A stretch of 64,000 bases of DNA from positions 23,577-87,576 of the forward strand of contig CAINMV010000024.1 of the NCBI GenBank assembly GCA_903850915.1. The letters are read 5' to 3'. This DNA is from an uncultured Bacteroidota bacterium (GTDB lineage: Bacteria; Bacteroidota; Bacteroidia; UKL13-3). Made by a program: the position numbers and the translations under genes. Below, piece after piece: positions 35,335-44,162 of this stretch. The notes beneath the pieces are model-generated. The model was not told the DNA's origin, made no database searches, and was given only the letters and a program-made list of their open reading frames with translations. Positions within the stretch are counted from its first letter, which is position 1. Each line of letters begins with the position of its first letter.

Positions 35335-36846
35335 TTACAATTTCTGGAAACAGTTCCGGATACGTACAATTGTAGTTTCTTTACCTATGAGAACAATCAA
35401 TTCAGGAATCGATGGGCCTGACAACTCCCCTACCAAACTCACACGAAGAAATTTCATTAGTTCGCCAACTTTTAATTGATTTTTTGTTGCAAATTCTTTA
35501 AAAATCGCTTCAATTTCAGTTGCACTAAAGTTAGTGATACTATTCAAAGACGCTTCCAATTCATCAATATCCAAGAGGCCTTTCACCACTGCAACCTTTG
35601 CTAGGTTGGCTTCATCATATTTTTTAGGACTATTAAACAAATACTCAAATGACAATATATCGTTTAGTAAAACCATGCGATCCTTGATGAGATTGCATGC
35701 CAATGAGATATAGCTCAAATCAAAATCGCCAAATGCATTTTCGATGATGGGTTGAAGTAAAAGCGCTAGCTCAACATTGCTTTTCGATTTAATGTATTCG
35801 TGGTTAAACCATTTTGCTTTTTCGGCATCAAATTTTGCCCCACCATGACTAATCCTCTCAATCGTAAACGCCTTGACTAACTCCTCGAGCGTATAAATTT
35901 CCTTTGTTCCGCCAGGGTTCCAACCCAAAAAGGCCAACATATTGATTACCGCATCCGGCAGATATCCGTTTTGCTTATATCCACTGCTCATCTCCCCTGT
36001 TTGAGGGTCGGTCCATTGCAACGGAAAAACAGGAAACCCAAGGCGGTCACCATCGCGTTTACTTAATTTTCCATTGCCATCTGGCTTCAATAATAGAGGC
36101 AGGTGTGCAAACTTGGGCATTACGCTTTCCCATCCTAAGAAACGATACAATAAAACATGCAGAGGAGCACTTGGCAACCACTCCTCGCCACGAATGACAT
36201 GAGAAATATTCATCACATAATCATCACAAACATTTGCCAGATGGTACGTAGGCATTCCATCACTTTTGAGTAACACTTTATCATCCATTTCAATGGTGTT
36301 GACTTTCACTGTTCCTCTTATTTCATCTTCAAACACCACCTCCTCATTTGCCGGAACCTTTAAACGAATAACATAATTATTATTTGAAGACAACAGTTCC
36401 TTCGTTTCTTCTTCTGATAAATTTAGCGAATTTTTCAATCCCAATCTAGTTACTGCATCGTATTTGGCATTGGTGTTTGTTTTTCGAAGGCTTTCCAAGT
36501 CTTCCTCGGTATCGAAAGCATAGTAAGCATGACCTGAAGCAATAAGCTTTTCGGCGTATTGTCGGTATGATTCTTTACGCTCCGACTGGCGGTAAGGATA
36601 ATGCGTGCCATCTCCAAATCCAACACCTTCGTTAGGTGCAATACCCACCCATTGTAAAGCCTCGATAATATATTGCTCTGCCCCTTTTACCAAACGGTAT
36701 TGATCTGTATCTTCAATACGCAAAATGAAATCACCACCGTGTTTTTTGGCAAACAAATAATTATATAATGCGGTACGCACACCACCGATATGCAGCGGAC
36801 CTGTTGGGCTTGGAGCAAAACGTACTCTAACTCTTCTAGAATTCAT
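35335..36846 (-). CDS. gltX: Glutamyl-tRNA synthetase
   Basis: Class I synthetase that charges tRNA-Glu. The 503-residue protein shows RFAPSPTGPLHIGGVRTALY at the N-terminus, RIEDTDQYR, HVIRGEEWLPSAPLH, the KLSKRDG loop, and an alpha-helical anticodon-binding C-terminal domain. Length is normal for bacterial GluRS. A TAAATTCG box ends 9 nt before the ATG. It is followed on the same strand by glnS. Confidence 0.96.
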   Translation of the reverse strand: MNSRRVRVRFAPSPTGPLHIGGVRTALYNYLFAKKHGGDFILRIEDTDQYRLVKGAEQYIIEALQWVGIAPNEGVGFGDGTHYPYRQSERKESYRQYAEKLIASGHAYYAFDTEEDLESLRKTNTNAKYDAVTRLGLKNSLNLSEEETKELLSSNNNYVIRLKVPANEEVVFEDEIRGTVKVNTIEMDDKVLLKSDGMPTYHLANVCDDYVMNISHVIRGEEWLPSAPLHVLLYRFLGWESVMPKFAHLPLLLKPDGNGKLSKRDGDRLGFPVFPLQWTDPQTGEMSSGYKQNGYLPDAVINMLAFLGWNPGGTKEIYTLEELVKAFTIERISHGGAKFDAEKAKWFNHEYIKSKSNVELALLLQPIIENAFGDFDLSYISLACNLIKDRMVLLNDILSFEYLFNSPKKYDEANLAKVAVVKGLLDIDELEASLNSITNFSATEIEAIFKEFATKNQLKVGELMKFLRVSLVGELSGPSIPELIVLIGKETTIVRIRNCFQKL

Positions 36847-36855
36847 AATCGATTG

Positions 36856-36863
36856 CGAATTTA
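36856..36863 (-). promoter_or_regulatory. Minus-7 box TAAATTCG for gltX
   Basis: The minus-strand TAAATTCG ends 9 nt before the gltX ATG at 36846. Confidence 0.45.
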
Positions 36864-36987
36864 ATATAAATTAAATTCATCGACGACTTACTCTTGCGAT
36901 CTACTTAGACAGGCTGCAATCGATAAATCAACATATCGAGAAGCGAGCTTACGTGGATTTTTGGATTAAGCTTATGGATAATGCTTC

Positions 36988-38229
36988 CTAAGCATCAAAA
37001 CGATTGCCATTGATATAAACACTTTCGATCATGTCTTCACCAAAACGATAAGGTATTACAGCCAACGATGATATGGGTTTACTAAGGATAAAATTCGCTT
37101 TATTTCCTGGGTAAATCGCGCCGGTTTCATGCTGCAGTTCTAGCGCACATGCGGCATTAAATGTAGTTGCGTTAATCGCTTCTTCAGGAGTAAGTTTCAT
37201 TTTTATACATGCCAATGAAACCAGAAAACTCATTCGGCCGTTTGGTGAGGATCCTGGATTAAAATCAGATGCTATAGCCAAGGCGGCGCCTGCATCTACG
37301 AGGCGTCGAGCAGGAGCATATGGAATACCAAGAAAAAAAGAAGTACCCGGTAATACTGTTGCAATAGTTGAGGATTTTGCAAGAAGTGCGATTTCCTCCT
37401 CGCCAACCTCTTCCAGATGATCTACACTAATAGCCTTGTGTTCGACAGCAACTTGCACGCCACCGGTTATTCCAAGCTCGTTGCCATGAATTTTGGGTTT
37501 TAGTCCAAGTTTAGCACCCGTATCTAAAATCCTTGATGTTTCAAGCGGTGAGAAAAACCCTTTATCGCAAAAAACGTCGATATAGTCGGCAAGTTTTTCA
37601 GCCGCGATATTCGGTAGCATCTCATTCAGGATGCATTGAATATAACCTTCATGATTTTGGTTGAATTCCACCGGAAAAGCATGTGCACCTAAAAAAGTGG
37701 ATTTGATGGGAATAGGTAAAGCCTCCTTTAGGCGAGCAATAACACGCAGCATTTTCATCTCATCGACAACGGTTAACCCATATCCACTCTTTATTTCAAG
37801 TGCACCTGTTCCTTGCCGAATTTGTTGCAATGCTCTTTCATAAGCATCATCAAAAAGTTGATTTTCGGTACACTTCTGCAATCGTTTCGCAGAATTTAAT
37901 ATACCACCACCCCTTGATGCAATTTCTTCATAACTAAGACCATGAATGCGATCAACAAATTCACCTTCGCGCGTGGCAGCAAAAACGATATGCGTATGGC
38001 TGTCGATAAAGGCTGGAAATATAAATTGTCCGTTACAATCGATAGTAGCATCGGCATTAATTGTTTTAAACGTATTATCTGAGCCATAGCTATGAATCAG
38101 GCCATTTTCGCAATACAACCATGCGTTAGAAATTAGTGTTAACTGTCCAAGATCATGGCCCCGTAAAGGCGCTAATCTATTATTAGTGCCCACCACCAGG
38201 GTTTTAATATTTATAAAAAGCTTACGCAT
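36988..38229 (-). CDS. hutI: Imidazolonepropionase
   Basis: Amidohydrolase that opens 4-imidazolone-5-propanoate to formiminoglutamate in histidine degradation. The 413-residue protein has the metal-binding SHTHIVFAATREGE, LEIKSGYGL, FLGAHAFP, KIHGNELG, SVDHLEEV and the late ASDFNPGSSPNG block, which together are diagnostic for HutI. The start at 38229 (MRKLFINIKTLVVG) is preferred to an ATG 66 nt upstream. The rest of the hut pathway is not in the window; the gene stands alone between gltX and a divergent lipoprotein gene. Confidence 0.94.
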   Translation of the reverse strand: MRKLFINIKTLVVGTNNRLAPLRGHDLGQLTLISNAWLYCENGLIHSYGSDNTFKTINADATIDCNGQFIFPAFIDSHTHIVFAATREGEFVDRIHGLSYEEIASRGGGILNSAKRLQKCTENQLFDDAYERALQQIRQGTGALEIKSGYGLTVVDEMKMLRVIARLKEALPIPIKSTFLGAHAFPVEFNQNHEGYIQCILNEMLPNIAAEKLADYIDVFCDKGFFSPLETSRILDTGAKLGLKPKIHGNELGITGGVQVAVEHKAISVDHLEEVGEEEIALLAKSSTIATVLPGTSFFLGIPYAPARRLVDAGAALAIASDFNPGSSPNGRMSFLVSLACIKMKLTPEEAINATTFNAACALELQHETGAIYPGNKANFILSKPISSLAVIPYRFGEDMIESVYINGNRFDA

Positions 38230-38336
38230 GATTATTTTAGAAAAGAGAGTATTACTTACTTTTCGGCACTTCAAAACAAGTAAATATAAATTCAAGTTTC
38301 AAAAAAGGTTTGTTTTTAGTTTCACACAAAAAAGAT

Positions 38337-38344
38337 TATTTTTG
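38337..38344 (+). promoter_or_regulatory. Minus-7 box TATTTTTG
   Basis: TATTTTTG lies 30 nt before the lipoprotein gene at 38375. A TTTG at 38309-38312 could be a minus-33 element, though the 24-nt spacing is long. Confidence 0.35.
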
Positions 38345-38374
38345 CCTACTAAACCAAAAAACATCATTTCCAAT

Positions 38375-39265
38375 ATGAAACCATTAAAGTCACTTTCCAT
38401 TCTGGCTGTCATTTTAATATCAGCCTTTGTGATCACTACATCTTCTTGCGGCGGTAATTGTACTGCGCCCTCGATTGTTTTCGACCCTTCGACAGCTGCG
38501 GTAACTTTAGCTCCTGGGGAGAAATTTAGTTTAAACATTGTAGTTACTGGAGACGCTACCAACATTGCATCGATAGTAGTTTCAAAAGCATCTAATGGTG
38601 TAACAGATCCTGCATTCCTTTCTTTAACTGGCGTTTCAAGTAAAGGAAAGACGGTTGCCTTGGTTGATTCCGTTCCAAACAGCGTATCGTATGGTTCTGT
38701 GATTACGTATACAGTAACTGCTACTAGCGATTGTAAAGATGCGGCTGCTGAAACAAAAACCTATACTGTAACTGTTGGCCCATCAAGCAAAGTACTAGAT
38801 CCATTGTATTACCTTGTTGAAAATTCTCAAGCGCCACGTTGTTACAGTCGTTTTTCTGCTGCGCCACAAAATAATTCGGCATGGCAGTTAATTCCGGCTA
38901 CTTTAGGCAATGGAGCACGTTTTGCTACAGACCCTAATGACCAAAAAGATATCCGCGATTCATTGAATAGCACTACAGGAAACCCTTTTACTGCAAATGC
39001 ACGTTGGGGCTCTCGTAATGGATCTAAATTTGTAAAGGCACCATCTAACTTCGATTTTACAAATGCTTCCGCGAAATCAATTATTGATGCTTACAAAGCA
39101 GGTGTTCCTTCAGATTTGATTACAATTGCCTCTGGAGATTTTATCATCATAAATATTAAAAATGCCAACCGTTATGCTGTAATCCGAATTAAATCGATTA
39201 CTGATGACGGTGCTGCTTCTAACGAGGACTATGTATTCTTCTCATATAAGCTAGCTCAGTTATAA
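38375..39265 (+). CDS. Predicted lipoprotein of unknown function
   Basis: The 296-residue protein has a lipoprotein signal peptide with TTSSCGG (Cys near residue 25). Residues about 35-130 look like an Ig-like or cadherin-like beta domain (VTLAPGEKFSLNIVVTGD, TYTVTATSDC, KTYTVTVG). The rest (about 140-296) is a beta-rich region with DYVFFSYKLAQL at the end, and I do not recognise a family. The ATG at 38375 is chosen because it starts a proper lipoprotein signal; the open frame upstream overlaps hutI. A perfect terminator follows the gene. Function unknown. Confidence 0.72.
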   Translation: MKPLKSLSILAVILISAFVITTSSCGGNCTAPSIVFDPSTAAVTLAPGEKFSLNIVVTGDATNIASIVVSKASNGVTDPAFLSLTGVSSKGKTVALVDSVPNSVSYGSVITYTVTATSDCKDAAAETKTYTVTVGPSSKVLDPLYYLVENSQAPRCYSRFSAAPQNNSAWQLIPATLGNGARFATDPNDQKDIRDSLNSTTGNPFTANARWGSRNGSKFVKAPSNFDFTNASAKSIIDAYKAGVPSDLITIASGDFIIINIKNANRYAVIRIKSITDDGAASNEDYVFFSYKLAQL

Positions 39266-39282
39266 TTATCAATTCAATTTAT

Positions 39283-39321
39283 AAAATCCGCCCTTCCGAT
39301 GTGGAAGGGCGGATTTTTTTT
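39283..39321 (+). terminator. Strong intrinsic terminator of the lipoprotein gene
   Basis: AAAATCCGCCCTTCC (39283-39297) pairs perfectly with GGAAGGGCGGATTTT (39303-39317) around a 5-nt loop, followed by more T. Confidence 0.92.
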
Positions 39322-39640
39322 GCATACACACATCATTGCTTTTACAATACTAAAAATAAACTTATAAAGATATCCGGTTGGATAATAAAAATGAAGTAAA
39401 AACGACACTCAATTTCATTCATGCTTATCGAAAGGACAATCCTGAAGAGGAAGTTATAAACAACAAAAAGCCTTTACTTAATTGAGTTCTGGGCTGTTAA
39501 TTGAACTTTTTAACATTATAAACACATTATTTGGAACGATGTGGATATGAATATTAAAGTTGTGAGAATGCCGATTAAAAAGTTTATTTGAAGTATTGGA
39601 AATGTCCTGATGTTTTATAGAGTTCCAACAAAATTATACA
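39322..39640. other. Non-coding stretch upstream of dnaB
   Basis: No credible gene, RNA or repeat is visible here. It is AT-rich, contains short disrupted reading frames only, and presumably carries the dnaB promoter, which I could not locate from the local box pattern. Confidence 0.5.
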
Positions 39641-41173
39641 ATGGAAGAGATAAGTAAGTCAACAAATTTTCGATCGTCAGTAAAGAATAAGGCTATACAA
39701 GTTGGTCCTAATTCGGAAGGCAAGTTACCTCCTCAGGTGATTGAACTTGAAGAAAGTGTTCTTGGCGCCATCATGTTGGATAAAGAAGCCATCAACACCG
39801 TGGTAGAAATTATTCAACCGGATAGCTTTTACAAAGATGCTCACCTTACGATTTTTAAAGCGATGTTAAGCTTATATCAAAAATCGGAGCCCATTGATTT
39901 ACTCACCGTAACACAAGAATTGCGAGAACTGGGGACCCTTGATATTGTAGGCGGTGCTTATTATATAACCCAACTTACCACACGGCTTACCTCTGCTGCC
40001 AATGTTGAATTCCATGCGCGTATTATACAAGAGAAATACATACAGCGTCAGCTAATAAAAATAGCCAATGAAACAATTCGTAACGCTTATGAAGACACCA
40101 ATGATGTTTTTGAATTATTAGATTCGACTGAGAAAAGCATGTTTGAGCTCACCAATGGATTGATGAATAAGCAAAATAGAAGTATTGCTGACTTGCTTAC
40201 CCAGTCGATTAAAGAGTTAGAAAAAGTAAAAGAAAACCCGAATGACCTATCGGGCGTTCCAACTGGATTTACTGAGTTGGATCGAATGACCTCAGGTTTT
40301 CAAAAATCAAATTTAATTATTATTGCAGCACGACCTGGTATGGGTAAAACAGCCTTCGTGCTTTCGTTGGCACGTAATATGGGCGTTGATTTTGGTCGAG
40401 CTGTTGCTGTTTTCTCTCTAGAGATGAGTAGCATCGAGTTGGTTAACCGTATGTTGAGTATTGAGTCTCAAATCCCTGGACACGTTATTCGAGACGGTAA
40501 ATTGGATAAAGACCAATGGGCGCAGCTTCTTAGCAAAATAACACGTCTAAATAAAGCCCCTATTTATATTGATGACACACCGCAACTTTCCGTTTTTGAA
40601 TTACGCGCCAAGGCGCGACGATTAAAGAATCAGCATAACGTTTCATTGATTATAGTAGATTATTTGCAATTGATGCGTGGTGAAATGAGCAACAATAAAA
40701 CAGGAACGAGAGAACAGGAAATCAGTTATATTTCACGGTCACTTAAAGCACTCGCCAAAGAACTTGAGATCCCAGTGATCGCCTTGTCACAATTAAGTCG
40801 TGATGTAGAAAAGCGAACCAACAGCAAAAGGCCTGTTTTAAGCGATTTAAGAGAGTCTGGATCCATTGAGCAGGATGCAGACATGGTTATGTTCTTATAT
40901 CGCCCTGAGTACTACCAATTAGCAACCTTTGAGGATGGCTCTCCTACAGAAGGAATGGCCGAAATTATTATTCAGAAACATCGCAATGGAGGACTTGGCG
41001 AGATTAGAACTAGATTCATAAAAGAGTATGCCTTATTTACAGATAGTGGCATGCACGGATACGTAGAAAGCAATTTCTCATCTCCAAGCAATTACCAAGC
41101 TCCTCCAGACCATTCGGATGGGACAATTACCTTCTCGTCGAAGATTAACGAGATGGATGATGAGCCCTTCTAG
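39641..41173 (+). CDS. dnaB: Replicative DNA helicase
   Basis: Hexameric helicase that unwinds DNA at the replication fork. The 510-residue protein has an N-terminal DnaB domain (about 25-130, starting PPQVIELEESVLGAIML) and a RecA-like helicase domain with Walker A AARPGMGKTAF, FSLEMSS, the Walker B-like LIIVDYLQLM, and SDLRESGSIEQDADM. There is no intein. A non-conserved tail of about 45 residues ends in acidic residues. Length and domain order are as expected. Confidence 0.96.
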   Translation: MEEISKSTNFRSSVKNKAIQVGPNSEGKLPPQVIELEESVLGAIMLDKEAINTVVEIIQPDSFYKDAHLTIFKAMLSLYQKSEPIDLLTVTQELRELGTLDIVGGAYYITQLTTRLTSAANVEFHARIIQEKYIQRQLIKIANETIRNAYEDTNDVFELLDSTEKSMFELTNGLMNKQNRSIADLLTQSIKELEKVKENPNDLSGVPTGFTELDRMTSGFQKSNLIIIAARPGMGKTAFVLSLARNMGVDFGRAVAVFSLEMSSIELVNRMLSIESQIPGHVIRDGKLDKDQWAQLLSKITRLNKAPIYIDDTPQLSVFELRAKARRLKNQHNVSLIIVDYLQLMRGEMSNNKTGTREQEISYISRSLKALAKELEIPVIALSQLSRDVEKRTNSKRPVLSDLRESGSIEQDADMVMFLYRPEYYQLATFEDGSPTEGMAEIIIQKHRNGGLGEIRTRFIKEYALFTDSGMHGYVESNFSSPSNYQAPPDHSDGTITFSSKINEMDDEPF

Positions 41174-41244
41174 GATTAATTCCTCTGTAATGTATAAATT
41201 AATTTGATATTCGGTAGATTAGACTAAAAGCGACAATAAAGTTG

Positions 41245-42234
41245 TCAATTTAACTTTATTTCATTTTTTCGAGATACTATCCTTTCCTTTTCTGCATGTG
41301 CTCTACCCTCTACATGATGTTTTAATACAGCACTTTCAATACTCACGTTTAGCTCAAATCCTATTTGAATAATCATGCAATTAAATTGAATGATAAGAAG
41401 CACAACAATAAGCGTACCAATAGATCCATATAGTTTACTATACGATGCGAAATTATTTACATAGTATGCAAAAAGTATGGTAGAGCTAATAGAGAGGATA
41501 GAGGCAAATGTTGATCCAGTGCTTATAAATCGCCATTTATGTCGGGCAGAAGGGGCAAAATAAAACAACGATGAAATTGTTGTAAAGAAAAGCCCAATGG
41601 TAATAACCCAGCGCACTACTGTTAATATATTAACAGCAGCTTTACCCTTTATCCAATGGTGGACAACCAACCAATTTGTACCCCATTCCCCTGCTGTAAT
41701 TAACACTACGCTTACAATGATTATTACACTAAAGAACAAGGCTAAAAACACAGAAACCAGGCGTTGCTTGATAATAGTTCGTGTTTCTTTCGTATGGCCA
41801 TATTTATTAAACAACTTCATGAGGCTAAAGAAGCCATTACTTGCAAAATAAAGCGCCAATACAAAACCCAAAGAGAGAACACCACTATGTTTCTTTCGAA
41901 GGATATCATTGATGGTAACCTTAATGGTTTGGTAGGTGGATTTATCGAGAATCCCTTCAAAGAACTTCAACACTTCGTCCTTGGTGTCGTCGATAGGAAT
42001 AAACGGGATAAGCGTAAATAAAAAAATAATTGCTGGAAAGAGTGCAATAAAGAAACTAAATGCTAACGCTGATGATCGAGTATTAATATCCTCGTTGTTC
42101 ATTTGTCGAAAGAAGAAATGCATTACATTATACACTGGCTCGCCTTGAAAACCAGGAAATGAAACACGTTTTGTAAAAGCAATAAAATGCCTATAAAAAC
42201 CAAATTGAACTAAAAAATCATGCAGCCATTTCAT
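41245..42234 (-). CDS. YihY/BrkB-family membrane protein
   Basis: The 329-residue inner-membrane protein has about six hydrophobic segments between residues 55 and 300. It carries the family pattern NTRSSALAFSFFIALFPAI near residue 55, YFASNGFFSLMKLFNK, and the late YSKLYGSIGTLIVVLLIIQF block. The family was once thought to be RNase BN but that is no longer accepted; transport roles have been proposed. The C-terminus is basic. The thioesterase gene starts 19 nt upstream on the same strand, so the two are probably co-transcribed. Confidence 0.85.
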   Translation of the reverse strand: MKWLHDFLVQFGFYRHFIAFTKRVSFPGFQGEPVYNVMHFFFRQMNNEDINTRSSALAFSFFIALFPAIIFLFTLIPFIPIDDTKDEVLKFFEGILDKSTYQTIKVTINDILRKKHSGVLSLGFVLALYFASNGFFSLMKLFNKYGHTKETRTIIKQRLVSVFLALFFSVIIIVSVVLITAGEWGTNWLVVHHWIKGKAAVNILTVVRWVITIGLFFTTISSLFYFAPSARHKWRFISTGSTFASILSISSTILFAYYVNNFASYSKLYGSIGTLIVVLLIIQFNCMIIQIGFELNVSIESAVLKHHVEGRAHAEKERIVSRKNEIKLN

Positions 42235-42253
42235 TGTGTGGTTAAAATAACGT

Positions 42254-42661
42254 CTATTTAAAATAGGGTAAAAGCTTTTCTAATAATGCCGGAGGACAAG
42301 CGCATGGTCGTTTTGATGCCATACTTACGCATACCAGTGTGACATGTCCGGTAGTCAGCAATTCGTCGTTCTCATTGTAAATTTCGTATTCAAAATGCAA
42401 TCGCACCGCAGGCCGAGTTTTTATCGTGGTCTTTATCGTTAATAAATCATCGTAATATGCTGGTTTATGAAAATGAAAACCCAAATCTAGCACTGGCATC
42501 ATAGTGCCTGACTCTTCAAAACTTTTATAGGTCAAGCCCATTTCCCGCAATGCCTCGGTACGTCCCACTTCAAAAAATGGTGCATACGCACCATGATAAA
42601 CCACCCCCATTTGGTCGGTTTCACTGTAACGTACACGAATTTGGGTTATGGATTGAAACAT
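42254..42661 (-). CDS. YbgC-like acyl-CoA thioesterase
   Basis: Hotdog-fold 4-hydroxybenzoyl-CoA-type thioesterase of 135 residues. The catalytic Asp motif is RYSETDQMGVVYHGAYAPFFEVGR near the N-terminus, here split by the family's usual D-x-x-G-x-V-x-x pattern, followed by YKSFEESGTMMPVLDL and RLHFEYEIYNE strands. It hydrolyses acyl-CoA, and in some bacteria links to phospholipid synthesis or the Tol-Pal system. A TAACTTTG box ends 4 nt before the ATG. Confidence 0.9.
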   Translation of the reverse strand: MFQSITQIRVRYSETDQMGVVYHGAYAPFFEVGRTEALREMGLTYKSFEESGTMMPVLDLGFHFHKPAYYDDLLTIKTTIKTRPAVRLHFEYEIYNENDELLTTGHVTLVCVSMASKRPCACPPALLEKLLPYFK

Positions 42662-42665
42662 CGTG

Positions 42666-42673
42666 CAAAGTTA
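42666..42673 (-). promoter_or_regulatory. Minus-7 box TAACTTTG for the thioesterase-BrkB operon
   Basis: The minus-strand TAACTTTG ends 4 nt before the ATG at 42661, predicting a leaderless mRNA. Confidence 0.5.
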
Positions 42674-42849
42674 AGAGATTATGGGAAAGTTAAGTATCAA
42701 TAAGCCAGACTTAATTTTTACAGTTATTTTCGTTAATGTCAAAATATTAATATACATCAATTGCTGTTTATTTCAAGACCATTAACAACTTCATTGATTG
42801 GCGTTTTGTATGTTGCGTAAGACGTATTTTTTTCTCATTTTTACAGACT

Positions 42850-43887
42850 ATGAAATTGAAAAAGAGGACGAAGAATATTTTCTTAATCATCGGTATAATT
42901 ATATCGATAGCAATGGGCGCTTTCTATTACTTTTTTTTAAAGAAAAATATTCGCATTCATGACAACAAAGAAAAACAATACCTTCTGATACCTACTGGAT
43001 CGAAACTAAATGATGTAATAAAGTTATTGGATCTAAAAGGTTATCTAAAAGACAAGAATAGTTTTGAACTTCTGGCGAAGAGTATTGGATATGATGGTAA
43101 TGTGCTGCCCGGAAGATATAGACTAAAGAACGGCATGAGTAACTTTGAACTCATTCGACTATTGAAATCCGGAAAACAAGAGCCCGTTAAACTCGTAATA
43201 AAAGGATCGCAAAGTATGGGTAACTTTTTAAGTTATATCAGCGAGAATTTAGAAATCAGCTCAAACCAACTTCAAGAAAAACTATCAGACTCTAAATTCC
43301 TTGAGAACTACCATCTCAACAAACAAACAGCACCTTGTTTAATCATACCAAACACCTATGAAGTTTATTGGAATATTTCTTTAGATAAATTTTTTGACAA
43401 AATGTTTTCTGCGTATGATAGATTTTGGAATGAAAAGAGAATCGAGCAATGCAAAGAATCTGGCTTTACGCAGTCGGAAGTGGTAACCTTGGCAAGCATA
43501 ATAGAAAAAGAAACAGATAACGATTCAGATCTTCCCATTATAGCAGGTGTTTATATTAATAGAATTGCCAAGGGGATGAAATTACAAGCCGACCCAACGG
43601 TATTGTATGCTTTAAACAATATTACCTCGAAGCGAGTTTATAGCAATATGCTCGACTATGATTCCCCTTATAATACATACAAATATTTAGGTATTCCGCC
43701 GGGGCCCATTTGTATTCCGGCTATTGCCTCCGTTGATGCAGTTTTAAATTACACGAAGCACAACTACTTGTATTTTTGCGCTCGTGCCGATGGCAGCGGA
43801 TACAGTGATTTTGCCCGCACATATAAAGATCACCAATTAAACGCAAAGAAATACCAACGTTATTTAGACCAACATAATATTAAGTAG
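42850..43887 (+). CDS. mltG: Endolytic peptidoglycan transglycosylase MltG
   Basis: Inner-membrane lytic transglycosylase that cuts nascent glycan strands. The 345-residue protein has an N-terminal transmembrane helix (about 10-30), a LysM-like subdomain (about 40-130) and the YceG catalytic domain, with the catalytic Glu in ASIIEKETD and the signature GVYINRIAKGMKLQADPTV, then SPYNTYKYLGIPPGPI. It has the usual length for the family. The gene lies alone between a divergent thioesterase gene and a surface-protein gene. Confidence 0.93.
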   Translation: MKLKKRTKNIFLIIGIIISIAMGAFYYFFLKKNIRIHDNKEKQYLLIPTGSKLNDVIKLLDLKGYLKDKNSFELLAKSIGYDGNVLPGRYRLKNGMSNFELIRLLKSGKQEPVKLVIKGSQSMGNFLSYISENLEISSNQLQEKLSDSKFLENYHLNKQTAPCLIIPNTYEVYWNISLDKFFDKMFSAYDRFWNEKRIEQCKESGFTQSEVVTLASIIEKETDNDSDLPIIAGVYINRIAKGMKLQADPTVLYALNNITSKRVYSNMLDYDSPYNTYKYLGIPPGPICIPAIASVDAVLNYTKHNYLYFCARADGSGYSDFARTYKDHQLNAKKYQRYLDQHNIK

Positions 43888-44146
43888 TAAAGCCCAATAG
43901 TAAAGAAGCAGGATAGCGTATATGAAGAAAAAAATGGAAAATCCAATCCCCCTTGAATGAAAAAAAACGAATGGAGTTGTTTGATTTTATTCAACCAAAC
44001 GAATACATCACATTCATCATCGAAACCAACAATTTCCATGCCAAATGAATAAAATTAAGTTGCATAGTTCAATTGGCATAAAATTGATACGTTGCAAAAT
44101 AATTGCTTAAAAAAAATCAGAATTGCCGATTATTCAAAGACAAGTG

Positions 44147-44154
44147 TATATTCG
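44147..44154 (+). promoter_or_regulatory. Minus-7 box TATATTCG
   Basis: TATATTCG ends 8 nt before the ATG at 44163 and supports that start over a TTG 60 nt upstream. Confidence 0.45.
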
Positions 44155-44162
44155 TGACACAA

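Noticed and set aside
36988..38229. hutI together with the arginase-family gene (7.3 kb) as a histidine-degradation pair
   Set aside because: They are 29 kb apart on the chromosome with no other hut genes nearby; the ureohydrolase motifs fit arginase equally well.
38186..38374. Upstream extension of the lipoprotein frame overlapping hutI
   Set aside because: A lipoprotein signal peptide starts only at ATG 38375, and a minus-7 box (38337-38344) lies inside the extension.
41232..41246. GACAA-N5-TTGTC hairpin between dnaB and the BrkB-like gene
   Set aside because: The stem has only five pairs and no T run; not a convincing terminator.
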